64,000 bases of DNA, taken from positions 1-64,000 of the forward strand of contig JBANDB010000020.1 of the NCBI GenBank assembly GCA_037576215.1, given 5' to 3'. This DNA comes from Armillaria gallica (lineage: Eukaryota > Basidiomycota > Agaricomycetes > Agaricales > Physalacriaceae). Positions 34,430 to 45,616 of the stretch are shown one piece after another; the stretch's first letter is position 1, and every line of letters starts with the position of its first letter. The notes beneath the pieces are model-generated. The model made no database searches. It was given only the letters and a program-made list of their open reading frames with translations, and was not told where the DNA came from. The translations under genes were made by a program, and so were the position numbers.

Positions 34430-35820
34430 GCCAAGTTGGGCGCCTGTTTTGTAAACCTTGGCACACTTATTCGACTTGTGTAGATTGTGAATTCATTGTT
34501 GGTCGTCAGCCGTCGGGCACGGAAAGTAATAGGCGCCTATCTGGGTATTGTACGGAGATTCGCAGAGCTTGATATGGCCTAGCAGACAGCCCAAAACTCA
34601 ACTTGGTCCAGTGGGGCCCAGGAGAAGTCGTTACAATCAGTTTCACAGAAACATGCGTATCAATGGGGTCCATCTTATGAAAGGTCTTCTCATTTTGCGG
34701 CGAAATGTACCATTAACAATATGCTGCAATATAATACTCATCGTCAGCGCCAAACTTTATAAACGGCACAGAAACAACCCACGTAGATAACCATCTGCCG
34801 CCAGCGAGAGGTTAACACGCCTTCCCTTCCCGGTGTATCGCCTAGTCCATTACCAGATATTGACCCGAAATCGACTTAGAGCTTCTCATATAGTCTTCGA
34901 CTCGAAGACTGTAAAAACATGGATCTCACCTTACCGAGCGAACGAGGGGGCCATGGGTTCGTGGACAAATAATTGCATGTGATAGGAGGTCTTCAACACA
35001 TTACTAATGGCAAAGAAGCACTAAAGACTAACGTTGAGAGAGAAGATATTTACCATGCTCAATTAGCGATCACCGACTGAATCCGACAGAATCCAGTGAT
35101 GGGCAGGTATCAGTCTTTCAGGGAAGCGGCTCAAGAAAGGCGCCAATAGCAGAAACAGCGTCTAGGACAATAATGTCTGCATGGAGATGTTAGATATGGC
35201 AAGCATTTGAACGCGCAGAGTATAACCCACATCTACGCCGAAGGACCAGCGCCCATAGCTGAAGAATTCAATGCGAGAATCATCGTTAGTAACATCAAAA
35301 AAAAAAAGGGAGCTGATACAGGTGCCGTGAGAGAGAGATAGAACTCGATGGGCGCCTGATAACAAATTTGAATCGATTAAATGAATTCGCCATGTCATCA
35401 GAACAGAATTGAAAAAAAAAGAGACGCATGGTGATGGAACTCGGTTATAGCATGGGTATCAGCACGAACATCTGCAAAGAAACGTACATTGAAATTGTCG
35501 CGGCTCGGCGCTAAGGACTTTATTGAACGGGTCCAAGTGGAAAGAGGAAGAAGACACTCACCACGTGGCATTATCAACGCGTCGCGTCGGCTCTTTTTGG
35601 TAGAGCCGATGCGACATCAGCCCTGTCCGATCTGCGCGCGCTAAGTAACCTTACTTGATGCAAGTATTGAACGCCGGAGAAATACGCGTCAATTTTATTC
35701 TTAGGTATTGGCAGCGTCGGACTCATTAGAATGCAAGGCCATTCAGATAGCGCGGGTAAGTAAATATACCTTCTACTTGCCGGCTTGTGGGAGCAATGTG
35801 ATTGCGGGTATGCATCCCAG
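34430..35820. repeat. Conserved MC-CE spacer, unit C
   Basis: Third copy of the spacer, with gcagagcttgatatggccta at about 34561 and the tgacccgaaatcg block at about 34861, which is also at about 23279. Similar in length to unit A. It is non-coding and lies between MC5 and the most complete esterase. Confidence 0.6.
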
Positions 35821-37810
35821 CTACATCCCTCCTGGGAGTGTAACAAGAAGCCTCATCTTCTCAGCCCACTTATCGTCCTCCGCCCATTTGATGGACTTGT
35901 CTTCACACAGAGCGAAGACCTCATTATTCGCCCTCGAGGGCTTGCCTGCATGTTCCAGGACGACCCTCTCTTCATCGACGCGTCTAATCCATGCTCTGGA
36001 AATTTCCGCTTGAGAAGACTCCAGGGAAGGGAGCCGCAAATGCCACAGATATGTATCCGTTCCATGAGTAACGTATCCTTCCAACAGATAATCAACGCAC
36101 ACCAAATCAACTACTCAGAATCACTCACCGTTCGTCCTATTCTGCTCAGGCGTCCACCGAATCTCATACCTCAACACAGGGAACCCAGCATCGTGCAAAT
36201 CCCTCGCAAGGATCCTCACTGGCAGATGAACCTGATAATCCGAAGTCATCCTTCCGAACATCTTCGCGCACTCCTCTGGGGTGGCATCATCTCCCAACGC
36301 CTCATACTGCCCCATAATCTTCTCCGCGATGTCATCCTGGTAATACCTCTCCAGGTTTGGGACGATATCCGCGGGTTTCTCGATGACGGACGAGGTGGAG
36401 TAGAAGTACCATTCGTCTGTTAGGTCCCCGACGATGACGCTACGGAACCCCTTCTGCTTGAGTGCTTGGGCGAAGGCGCCGGAGCGCTGCCATGTCATCG
36501 CATCGGTTGTTGAAGGTAGCCAGTCGTCGTTCAGGCATCCTCGGAAAGTGCTATTGTTTGGACCGGCTGCTTTGCTTTCGATGGTGCGGCAGATGGTCTC
36601 AGCGGGAACAGCGCGGAGGTCTTCGAGGATAGTAGCTGAGGCGGGGTCGAGGTGTAGGGCGCGGCAGAAGGCTTGGAATTGGGGCCGCATTTCTGTTGGT
36701 GTCTTTGGGGTCAGACTGGGGGGAAATCAGGATGAGATGAGTACAATAATTCCAATCGATAAGGCGCTTACACCATAGCATTTGACATCAGATGAGCCGA
36801 TTGAAACGGGGACTTAGCGCCCTCAGGAAGATGAGATACAAGATGGAGATTCTGATGTACGGCGTGGGCGCCTGAAAGCAGTTTTTTTTAGATTAATGAG
36901 CTTCTGTAGCGATTCATGTCGCACCTCCTGATAGCCCGACCAGCTGGACGTTATCCGGATTTCCTGATTGTTGATGAGTGACGAAATCATTCTCCGAGTT
37001 CAGTCATTTGTACCTCCAAAAACGCTGATATTTTCCCTGACCCACTGGTCTTTGAAACCGAAATTCCCGTTGATCTTTGGTTTATCGCATGCGAGGAAAC
37101 CAAAAGCGGAGAGGCGGTAACCGACGTTAACCCAGACCTCTGAACGGTCTGCGGCCACGAATTGGTTTTGATAGGTTATACGATGTGGCGAGCTATATTG
37201 CAGGAACCTTCGTGCCATCTCAGCGGACCAGCGGAATGTGGCGAATGAGGTTCTTACCCTCCGTGCAAGTATACCTTGACGGGGAATCCTTTCTGAGAAG
37301 GAAAAGACGGCGGAACAAAGATATTGACGAAGAGACTAAAGTTGACTTTATCAACTCACGGATGCGATTAAAGAGAATGATATGACACACGGATTCTCGG
37401 AGGGTTTTCCGTATCCTACTTGATCGACGTGATAACTCCCAGCGGCTGTTTCTCCGTCTCTTCTCGGCTGAAATGCCCCTTTAGCAGGACCGTCAGGACC
37501 GTATTGAGGACACGTATACAGAACGACACTCACAGGTATCCTCAGTAATATACTCCCTCTTCGAGTATTTATAATCCGGGGGGAGTGGTGCGGGATCCAT
37601 GAATCGTCCTGGTGGTAGCGCGTAGGGTACCTCTGCACGTGCACGATACATTAACTGTACGCCATCGTGAGATGAAGATCGGTTCTCACCTAGGAAGGCG
37701 GCTGTCCCATTTTGCGCTCGACCGCCGGCAACACTTCCATATTTAGTGTCTACGACGACGCGTTCGGGATTTGCAGCCAGTTCGTCGTGTATGTGAGGGA
37801 CGGACGCCAT
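35821..37810 (-). CDS. Type B carboxylesterase CE3 (nearly complete, multi-exon)
   Basis: Alpha/beta-hydrolase of the carboxylesterase/lipase type B family, acting on ester bonds; substrate unknown. ATG 37808-37810 opens MASVPHIHDELAANPERVVV, then GSVAGGRAQNGTAAFLG and, after an intron, VPYALPPGRF. The oxyanion loop is FPVKVYLHGG, then intron, FLQYSSPH. WVNVGYRLSAFGFL follows. The nucleophile elbow is VQLVGLSGG|AHAVH, with GLSGG where the family has GESAG. The large exon has VGDLTDEWYF (probable acidic residue region), and the last exon GYVTHGTDTYLWHL carries the catalytic His. No secretion signal is evident. Oddities: a probable 1-nt frameshift between ITEDT and LYTCPQYGPDGPAKG near 37545, and about five residues missing between FKDQW and VRENI. 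It may be in early decay. Confidence 0.7.
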
Positions 37811-37834
37811 GCAGGAGAAGGAGTCCAATAAGAC

Positions 37835-38242
37835 TCAGGACCGGTGGACATATACCGAGATTCGAGGACCGCTCCACGGGGATGTATTGGATTTTCGGGT
37901 TATATCTTTGATGGATCTTTTGAGTGCAGATTTACCAATGATTATCGTTATATGTTCACTTACATATTTCATGCTAGATATATTCCACGTTGGCCTCGGG
38001 CAATTGCAGAAACATGGCTTTGGTGATAAGCATGAGGACCTGAATCTTCTCGGAGGAGATAAGATATGAATTCGAAAAAAACAGGCAGGCAGCTTCATAG
38101 AGTCGGCAGCTGAATTTAGGGTCGCGAAATCTTCTAGGAGTTCAACGTTCAGCCCGTAGCTGATCTGTCGTTTCTCTGGATCATGCATGTTGAGAACCTG
38201 GTGGTTGAGGTTGGGGTTGAGCGACGGATGTCGGCCCGACAT
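37835..38242 (-). CDS. Doubtful 135-codon ORF between CE3 and SEC2
   Basis: An open frame from a true ATG (38240-38242) reading MSGRHPSLNPNLNHQVLNMH and ending SGPRISVYVHRS. No domain or paralogue is recognised. It occupies most of the CE3-SEC2 intergenic space, which should hold both promoters, so it is probably fortuitous. Confidence 0.2.
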   Translation of the reverse strand: MSGRHPSLNPNLNHQVLNMHDPEKRQISYGLNVELLEDFATLNSAADSMKLPACFFRIHILSPPRRFRSSCLSPKPCFCNCPRPTWNISSMKYVSEHITIIIGKSALKRSIKDITRKSNTSPWSGPRISVYVHRS

Positions 38243-38341
38243 ACCGCCTTCGCGTCACATTGGTAACGTCGGCTCACAGTCACAATAACGCTTCTCCTTG
38301 CATTCTCGTTGTCATCATTCACGACGGTGGTCGCGGTCAGA

Positions 38342-39835
38342 ATGCTTCACTTTCCTTCTACACTCAAGAATGGCGGGCCCAATGGTACCAGCTGGCGCTC
38401 CGACGGCCTGAACGCAACACAGCAAAAATCCTCATCCGATCCATTGTTTCTTGCCATCGAGGAAGAGCTACACGATGCTCGACGCGTGCATGCAAACGGC
38501 CAAGAGGACGATTTGCGGCTGGCACTGAACATGGTCATTAGCCGTGTTACCCAACTGGCGAGTACGCCAGATGTCGACGATGAGACCAATACTGACCCAT
38601 AGTATTGCAGTCATCGCTCCTCGGCGAAGCCTACAAGACCCAGGCAGACCTTGAAGTCCAGCTGAACGTCACCAAATCCAATCTAAAGCTCGTCATTGCG
38701 AACAACGAGATGCTCGAGGAGGCCTTGAAGCAAGGACATGCGAACGACATTGGGTGGAGAAGGTCGAGTAGTTCGGACCACCGGCAGAAGAGCCAGAGTA
38801 TCGATATCGTGCCCGAGAACGCCGTGCCGATGAAATCGGTGACGAGCTCGCCTTCGCTACCGTCGTTAGTAGGCCCGCCTCCGCCGCCACCACCACAGCA
38901 ACAGGACACCAGGTTCTTCCACAAGTTTCGGTTCACCTCCTCCAATAACGGGTCGCGCGCGTCCAGTCGACCTGGGACGCCAAATCTTGGTAATGGCCCA
39001 TCATCGCCTAATCCCACGCTCACATCACCGTCGATGCCCAGCCTGCCTGTAATGGCGAGCGTAAATGCCAGCAAAGACAAGGAGTTGGAAGAGCTGGCCG
39101 CGTCGCTAGAGAAGGAACGGGCGGCGCATAAGATCATCATTGGCGAGAAGGCGGCGTTGGAGGCAGAGCTAGAGTCATTGTCTCAGGCGCTTTTCGAAGA
39201 GGTAAATTATCTCCTTGATCTGTCTCATCCATCTCTGATGATCACGACGGCAGGCAAACAAGATGGTTGCAACAGAAAGAATCAAACGGGCTGAGACAGA
39301 GGAAGAGCTGAGGGAGGCCAGGCAGGAGAAGGAAGCACTGAAGAGCGCTCTAAGAGTTGTGGAAGGAGAGAACGTCCATTTACGGGGTTCATCTTCCACT
39401 TTTGGAACGCCAGATCCCTCGGTGGAGAATTTCGCATTGTCAGAGATTCGTTCGCGATCTTCCTCAGAAGCTGGCGTAAAGTCGCGGCCAGCGTCTGCAT
39501 CATCGTCCTCGTCGCCAGCTATGCACAGAGAGGCGTTCTCACCAGTATTTGCCGCCGAAAGACACTCTGCTGCAGCCGAGGAAGAAGACGAGCTGGAGCA
39601 AGAGAACCCTACACCTCAGCACCGGAGTACGGTACTATCGCCGTCACCTTCGCAATGGGCAGAAGAGAGAACTATCCGATACCCGGATAAGGAGGAAGAA
39701 GCTGAAGAACCACTGCGGCAACGTACACTGTCGCCGCCATGGGACGAAGGTTCTTCTGCTTGGGCAGACGCTTCTTCCCCTCCCCGTACACGATTGTCGA
39801 CATCTTCGCTACCGCCACCTACCTCCCCGCGTTAA
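38342..39835 (+). CDS. SEC2: Sec2-type Rab guanine nucleotide exchange factor (3 exons)
   Basis: Sec2/Rabin8 proteins are coiled-coil exchange factors for the secretory Rab (Sec4/Rab8) on post-Golgi vesicles. ATG 38342 opens MLHFPSTLKNGGPNG. Exon 1 ends at 38557 with ISRVTQL. The intron 38558-38610 starts gcgagt and ends ttgcag (GC-AG), giving ISRVTQL|SSLLGEAYKTQ, the expected Sec2 helix. Exon 2 continues ADLEVQLNVTKSNLKLVIAN, then a Ser/Pro-rich insert with PPPPPPPQQQ. The second intron 39202-39253 splices SQALFEE to ANKMVATERIKRAETEEE, the signature of the GEF coiled coil. The C-terminus is Ser/Glu-rich, about 462 residues in all. An upstream exon cannot be excluded. This is an ordinary conserved gene bordering the duplicated array. 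Confidence 0.85.
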
Positions 39836-40445
39836 TTTGGGCTACTTTCAATCAACCTTACTTTGGCATTACTATTCAGGACATTCTTTCATTCATCCCG
39901 CATTGCTCTATCTGCATTCTCGTTGACGTCAATGTAATTATAGCAAGTCTGTTGTACTTCAAGGTCTTTTTTATCGGGGGAAATTACTATACACCAGCAT
40001 ACGTTCTCGTTGTGCAATGTCCATGTCGGGGAAACTTCTAGCTTGGGGGGATGGCGCTGCTATTACCACGAGCACTCTCGTGCACCCGTAAGGCCATCAT
40101 GCTTATGTAGCCATTTGGCAAGACGAGCAAGATGCAGCCTTGCATGGGTTAAGCGAAACAGGTTTCGTGCTAGGCCAGGGCTCTGGGGTAACTAGCTGAT
40201 CCTGAATTCGTCGAATACCTTCCGGGCAATCGCTGTTAGGCCCACTTGGTCTAATTTAGATTATTTATATATATAATAACTTGTTAGTTAAATTTGATAA
40301 CCGGCACGTGAATATCGCGTGACCGAAACTGCCACCGGAAACCAAACTTGAAGTTCTTAGCTCTTCACGTTCTAACTTCTTCAGACTTCCTCCCACCTTT
40401 GCCCTTTCTGACACACGGTCTGAGTCTGAAAGCGAGACAACCGTT
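39836..40445. other. Intergenic spacer SEC2-FB3
   Basis: No gene was seen. An AT-rich tatatatataataa tract at about 40266-40279 may belong to the FB3 promoter. Confidence 0.4.
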
Positions 40446-42227
40446 ATGCCAGGGACCAATTTCAACTGGTCGCCTTGCACAGGGTGTTCATGCCCCAACC
40501 ACAATTTGCCATCTTACGACTTTCCTCCTGATCGCCACACTCTCAATGACCCGAATTTGGCGCGTCTTGCTGATTCGAATGATAAGCCTTTGGATAGCGA
40601 GGTGGCTACGCTCCAGGCCATGATTGCCTCATATGAAGCAGACATACGCGATATCGACGTGGAGGAGTCGCGTCTGGCACAGTTCATCGCCGACATGAAA
40701 GATCTCATCTCACTTGCTGAGCAAAATGTGGATGCCTTACGTCAAGAGAGACAGTCCATATCTGACGCAATCATCGAAAGAAAACGAATCCTCAATCCTG
40801 TTAGGCGCCTCCCCGCGGAGGTCCTCCTTCGTATCTTTCGTCTGACAACTATCTTCCCCATACCACGATCTCATTCTGAAAAGGAAGAAAAAGAAGGGTG
40901 GGACATTCATCCTCCTAAACACATGCTCTGGACAATTGAAGGAGTGTGTAAGCCGTGGAATATGGTGGTGGTGTCTTTTCCGGAGTTGTGGTGCTCCATC
41001 AACATCATCATCACCGATGATAATTTCGACGACACTGCTCAAGGTCTTGCATACAGCCGTTTACTCGGTACGCAATTGGATCGCTCGCGGAACCAACTGC
41101 TGTCGTTATCTATATGGAATGATGACGATCATTCATCTTTTATCAAACTACCGACAGCAATCGCCTTTATCCTGTTTTCATTTTCCACACGCGTGCAGAG
41201 TCTCCACTTGTATCTCCCTGCTCATATAATCTCAGACGTTCCTTCATTGGATCTGACTCTCCCGTCGCTGAACGAGTTGTGCATATTTCCCACCAACCTC
41301 GGAGCTATAGAACTTTACCACGGATTGGATCTATTCCGTTGTCCGAACCTTCGTTCTATGCATGTCGTTGACGTGGTGGCGCCTTTGTTTCACTTTCAGC
41401 TTCCTTGGACACAGATTACTACTTTTACCAGTGATAGTGCATTATACTCGGAACACCCGTCGGGGCCTAACCCACAAACCTGTCTCCTGGTTATGCAGAA
41501 GCTCACCCAGTTGGAAGAGTGCCATCTGCGCCTTGAACTTGGAACTCCCGAGGGTGATTGGACCGGGGAACCACTTCCGGTGGTCTGTTCTGACCTTCGC
41601 GTGCTAGCCTTGTCATCGTGGGGTTTCGACAGCCACTTGCCGCTGAAGGAATTACTTGATGAGCTTGTCACTCCCGCCCTCACGCAGCTTCAGGTAGTAA
41701 CCTGCCAAAATTACTATCAGCGTGACGGTGAGGAAACGTTCACTGCTATCCGTGGCCTTCTCGAACGCTCGGGACCACCGCGTATCACCACCTTTCACTT
41801 CGACCACGGATGCGTCCTGAAGGAGGACCTCCTTCAAATACTGAATACGTGCCCGACACTTGAAGACATTCGCCTCACGGACATAAACGATGGCGCAATT
41901 AGCGATGAGACGCTCCTCCAGCTGACGCTGAGGGTTGACGGAACCACGTCTCTAGTCCCCCGTCTGCATACATTGCATATCAGTGGTGTTGTGTCGTTCA
42001 ATGTACAGATATTCGTCGATATGGTGGAGTCCAGATGGACGCTTGCGCATGCCCAATCTCCTCCTGTTCGGCGCTTACATGAAGTCAATCTATGCCGATT
42101 CCTCGATACGGAACACTCGGATGAGCCAGATGAAGACGAGGTGGAGCGTATCATGGTTCTTTCGGCTCTTGATGTCTACAGGGCACAAGGAATGGACGTG
42201 AATTTGGGTATACAGCTACAAGAATAG
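40446..42227 (+). CDS. F-box protein FB3 (593 aa)
   Basis: Single-exon gene starting at ATG 40446 with MPGTNFNWSPCTGCSCPNHN, the same Cys-rich leader as FB1. A charged coiled coil follows (residues about 58-112, QAMIASYEADIRDIDVEESR), then the F-box from about 118 (LNPVRRLPAEVLLRIF) and VCKPWNMVVVSFPELW. The C-terminal half has leucine-rich strands, ending with LHISGVVSFNVQIFVDMVES and SALDVYRAQGMDVNLG. The frame is intact and the length matches FB1. It is a presumed substrate receptor for an SCF ubiquitin ligase, with unknown target. It faces FB4 tail to tail, and both share the QAMIASYEA..ESRLAQFI subfamily features. Confidence 0.85.
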   Translation: MPGTNFNWSPCTGCSCPNHNLPSYDFPPDRHTLNDPNLARLADSNDKPLDSEVATLQAMIASYEADIRDIDVEESRLAQFIADMKDLISLAEQNVDALRQERQSISDAIIERKRILNPVRRLPAEVLLRIFRLTTIFPIPRSHSEKEEKEGWDIHPPKHMLWTIEGVCKPWNMVVVSFPELWCSINIIITDDNFDDTAQGLAYSRLLGTQLDRSRNQLLSLSIWNDDDHSSFIKLPTAIAFILFSFSTRVQSLHLYLPAHIISDVPSLDLTLPSLNELCIFPTNLGAIELYHGLDLFRCPNLRSMHVVDVVAPLFHFQLPWTQITTFTSDSALYSEHPSGPNPQTCLLVMQKLTQLEECHLRLELGTPEGDWTGEPLPVVCSDLRVLALSSWGFDSHLPLKELLDELVTPALTQLQVVTCQNYYQRDGEETFTAIRGLLERSGPPRITTFHFDHGCVLKEDLLQILNTCPTLEDIRLTDINDGAISDETLLQLTLRVDGTTSLVPRLHTLHISGVVSFNVQIFVDMVESRWTLAHAQSPPVRRLHEVNLCRFLDTEHSDEPDEDEVERIMVLSALDVYRAQGMDVNLGIQLQE

Positions 42228-43381
42228 TGAGGTATCTTTATGTTACCTCTGTCTTGCACTTGTACAAGTCTAAACTTTTCATTGAGGCGCTCATTTTCAT
42301 GTCAATTTCAAAACGATTTTACTATCCACGCTCATCCTCTTTAGTCTTAATGACAGTTGGGAGTGGCTCCGCCGTCCAGAACTGAAGAAACTGCTAGCAA
42401 TTGCAAGCCTACGAAGATGCCGCAACTAATGCCACTCGTCTTCTTTCGCCTGTACTTTGGTCAAGTGTGTGTGACCTGTACTAACGGATGGGCCGCATCT
42501 CTGCACAGCTGCTACCCTTACAGCAACGAGGTGTCAACGCCCACTGGAGATAGTAGAAATCTGTGGAACGAAGTCTAGGTAAAGCTTACATTTCTGAGAG
42601 CAATGGTGCCTTGACTTGGAGTTACTCGATGATCTCGATGAAGCTTAAGTCGAGTACCGAGTAACGTGCCCTCTTAGATCTACTGTAGATGTTGAAACCG
42701 CATGATCACGTCGTGCCTCGCCGTCATTTTAGTATCAGTGCAACTAAGTACTAGCACGCCACTCGTCATTATATCCTCATGAAGTGCATGGTGCGTGAGC
42801 AAGGGAATCAAACCATATAACCAGGCAACCTCTTCGATGATGCCTTGCTGCCGGCCTAGGCACTTACTACATCATATTTGCAAAAGAAATTCGCCATAAA
42901 AGGGTCTCTTCAGAGCCTTATACGAGCTTAGCGGCATTCTCGTCGTAAAGATAGTAGCACCTAAAGCTTGCGCAGCCTTAATCACACGGACTAGCATGAC
43001 TGAGCGACCTAGGAAATCGTCAAAACCGCAGATAAGACGTGTGTTAGGCTAATATATCACAATCCATTTCCTATGCCTAGGTCTATTTCAACAAGAATGC
43101 AGAGCAGTGCGAGAGGAATGATAAAATAGCTGAATAACAAGGAATGGCAAAAGGAAATTCAACAAGAGTGTCAACAAGATGGCATAGAATCGGCGACCGA
43201 TGATGGATGGAAGATATGAGGATGTGTACTTCAATGAAACTTTGGAGCAGAAGATACTTATGCTAGTGCAAATACGTGGCCACACTCTCACGGCAATGAC
43301 GGGGTTTGTGTTAACGCCTTTTTCTGCAATTAATGAACATGTCAGCCCGCCAAGGGGATAATAAAGGCAAGAGTCGAAACC
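42228..43381. other. Spacer between convergent FB3 and FB4
   Basis: About 1.15 kb without a supported gene. Short ORFs at 42357-42578 and 43088-43291 have no recognisable content. Confidence 0.4.
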
Positions 43382-44992
43382 TTACGATTTAGTCTGTACT
43401 TTTGTGCCCAATGTCAAGTCCATCCCTTGCTCCTTGTAGACATCAAGAGCAGAAAGTACTGCGACACGCTCCACTTCATCCTCGTCTTCATCTTTCCCAT
43501 CATCCGCATCAATAAATCGGCGTAGATCGACCTCGCTCAAGCGCCGAAGTGGAGGTGATTGGACTTGAGCAAGCGTCCATCGGGACTCCACCATATCAAC
43601 GAAGGTTTGCATACCAAACGACATTTTACCACTGATATGCAGTATATGCAAACGAGGAACCAAAGGTGCAGTTCCGTCGACCTTCAGAGTGAGCTGGAGG
43701 AGTGTCTCGCTCCTGATTGCGCCTTTGTTTACGGATGTGAGGCGAATATCCTCGAGTGTCGGGCATGTACGAAGGACATTCAGGAACTCGCGCGCCAGAA
43801 CTTCGGCATGATCAAAATGAAGAACGGAGATGGGAGGTGGGCCTGAACGGTTGAGGAGGTCGTGTATAGCGGTGAAGGTATCATCGCTATCCAGAAGGCC
43901 TTCGCGGCCGCACGATACCTGAAGCTCCTTGAGAGCGGGAAGCGTAAGTCTGTCAAGTAGTTGTACCAATGGTATGTAATCTCGGTAACTCTATTTTGAG
44001 ATGGTCAATATGCGAAGGCTGGAGAAACCTAGCGGATCAATTTCCCAGTCTTCCTGTGTCCATTCCTCCTTGAAACTGCAGACTTCAATGCGTAGATGAC
44101 ATTCTTCGAGATGAGTGAGCTTTCGCATAAGATCCAAAACGGGTTTGGGGCGAGGAGGCGCTTCGAAGCTGTATAGCCCATGTTCACTCGAAAAATAGGT
44201 AATCTGTGTCCATGGAAGGCGAAAAGAATGGGACACATGGGAAACTTCGACAACATGTAGTCGACGGAGTAGCGGACAGGGAAATAGATCCAAGTTTTTA
44301 TAGCCATCAATAGCTTCTGCGTCTGTAGGGAAAAGGCACAAGCTTTTTAAGGATTAAAATGAAAGATGAAGTGATGGAAGAGCACATAACATCTCAGATG
44401 TGAGATACAGGTGCAAGCACTCCACGCGGGTGGAAAACGAGTACAGGATTGCAGTCAGTGCTGGGGGAAACTTGGTAAAATGAGAATATTCATCATCGTT
44501 CCACACCGATAACTCTAATGGATAGTTCTTCGAGCGATGCAGTTGTATAACGAGTCGTCGAATGTATGTGTTGCCATAGAAATCGTCAGCAAAGCTGTCA
44601 TCGTTGATGATGATGTTTATAGATGACCATAGCTCTGGGAACGACAAAGCTACTGTTCTCCACAACTTACACACCCTCTCAATTGACCAGAGGGTGTTTT
44701 CAGTTGGATGAAAGTCCCAACGGTTGTTCCACATGGTAATAGACCGGGAAATGGGGAATTCAATCGTCGAACGGAAGATACGGAGAAGTATTTCTGTGGG
44801 GAGGCGTCGAATGGGATGAAGTAGTCGCCTCCTTTCAATTATGGCTTCGTGAATGTGCTTTCTTTCTTGACGTAGAGCGTCTAGCTCCCGCCGAGCAAGC
44901 GAGATACGATTTCTCGTGTGAAAGATGAATTGTGCCAAACGCGACTCCACCATGTTTATATCCAGTATCTCGGCCTCGTATGAGGCTATCAT
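43382..44992 (-). pseudogene. F-box pseudogene FB4
   Basis: Minus-strand paralogue of FB3, read in three pieces. 44992-44354 reads MIASYEAEILDINMVESRLA, the F-box LHPIRRLPTEILLRIF and VCKLWRTVALSFPELW. A frameshift near 44350 leads to 44341-43991 (LRRLHVVEVSHVSHSF, LTHLEECHLRIE). After a stop near 43991 comes 43969-43382 (VQLLDRLTLPALKELQ to SALDVYKEQGMDLTLG). The first ~55 codons, including the Cys-rich leader, are missing: upstream of 44992 the frame meets stops and homology fades. Decay is recent, since most of the reading frame is still open. Confidence 0.75.
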
Positions 44993-44999
44993 TGCGTCA

Positions 45000-45616
45000 T
45001 TCTATTGCCGAGGAGTGTCCTAATGGTCTGTAGGAACTCCTTGCTTCTCCTTCATGCCTTGCCGTGTGGATTCCTATTCAATACTACGAATTGCGCAGTA
45101 TTTCAAGGATGTAACCACCAATCGTGATCAATCGTCGGACCGAGATTGTATTTGCTTCAATCACTGCACGATCTTTAGCTATCTCGGTGTCAAGCATCGG
45201 TTATTCAGTTATTCTAAGTTTATTCATGTTCTAGACTAAGTTCATTTCACGTTGTGAACCATTGTGGACTTAGTGATTCTCTTCTAGGTTCATTCAGGTC
45301 ATTGAGATGATGAGTAATCTAGTCCTTCTGTGTTCTGCTTTAGGTTGGTAACCCATCTCAATGTGTCCCTTGGTTCTGACTGTAACTAGTCTTGTTTTGG
45401 GCAGGGAATAGCATTCAGTGTTGAAGGCTTATAGAGTTGACTCGTCTAGATGTTGCTTCTAAGTCTGCTCTGATACTGTATTGCTCATTATCTTATGTTG
45501 TGTACTAGCTATCAGTGTAAAGCCTTCACTATAGCTCTCTGTACCGCTTGTAGACTGCACTATTTGATAGAAATTCGCAAAATCTATGGATAGCCTGATA
45601 CCAAGCATATCACCGT
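45000..45616. other. Unassigned DNA left of the old retroelement
   Basis: No gene was recognised. It is not similar to the LTRs of either element, nor to the missing 5' half of the membrane protein at 60277. The phrase taggttcattcagg and variants recur loosely around 45280-45300. Confidence 0.3.

Noticed and set aside
35785..36423. Plus-strand ORF of 212 codons
   Set aside because: Antisense to the CE3 last exons. The minus strand has clear esterase homology with the catalytic His motif.
45054..45239. Missing N-terminal half of the 60277 membrane protein left of the old element
   Set aside because: The small ORF here has no sequons or hydrophobic segments and does not resemble the family.
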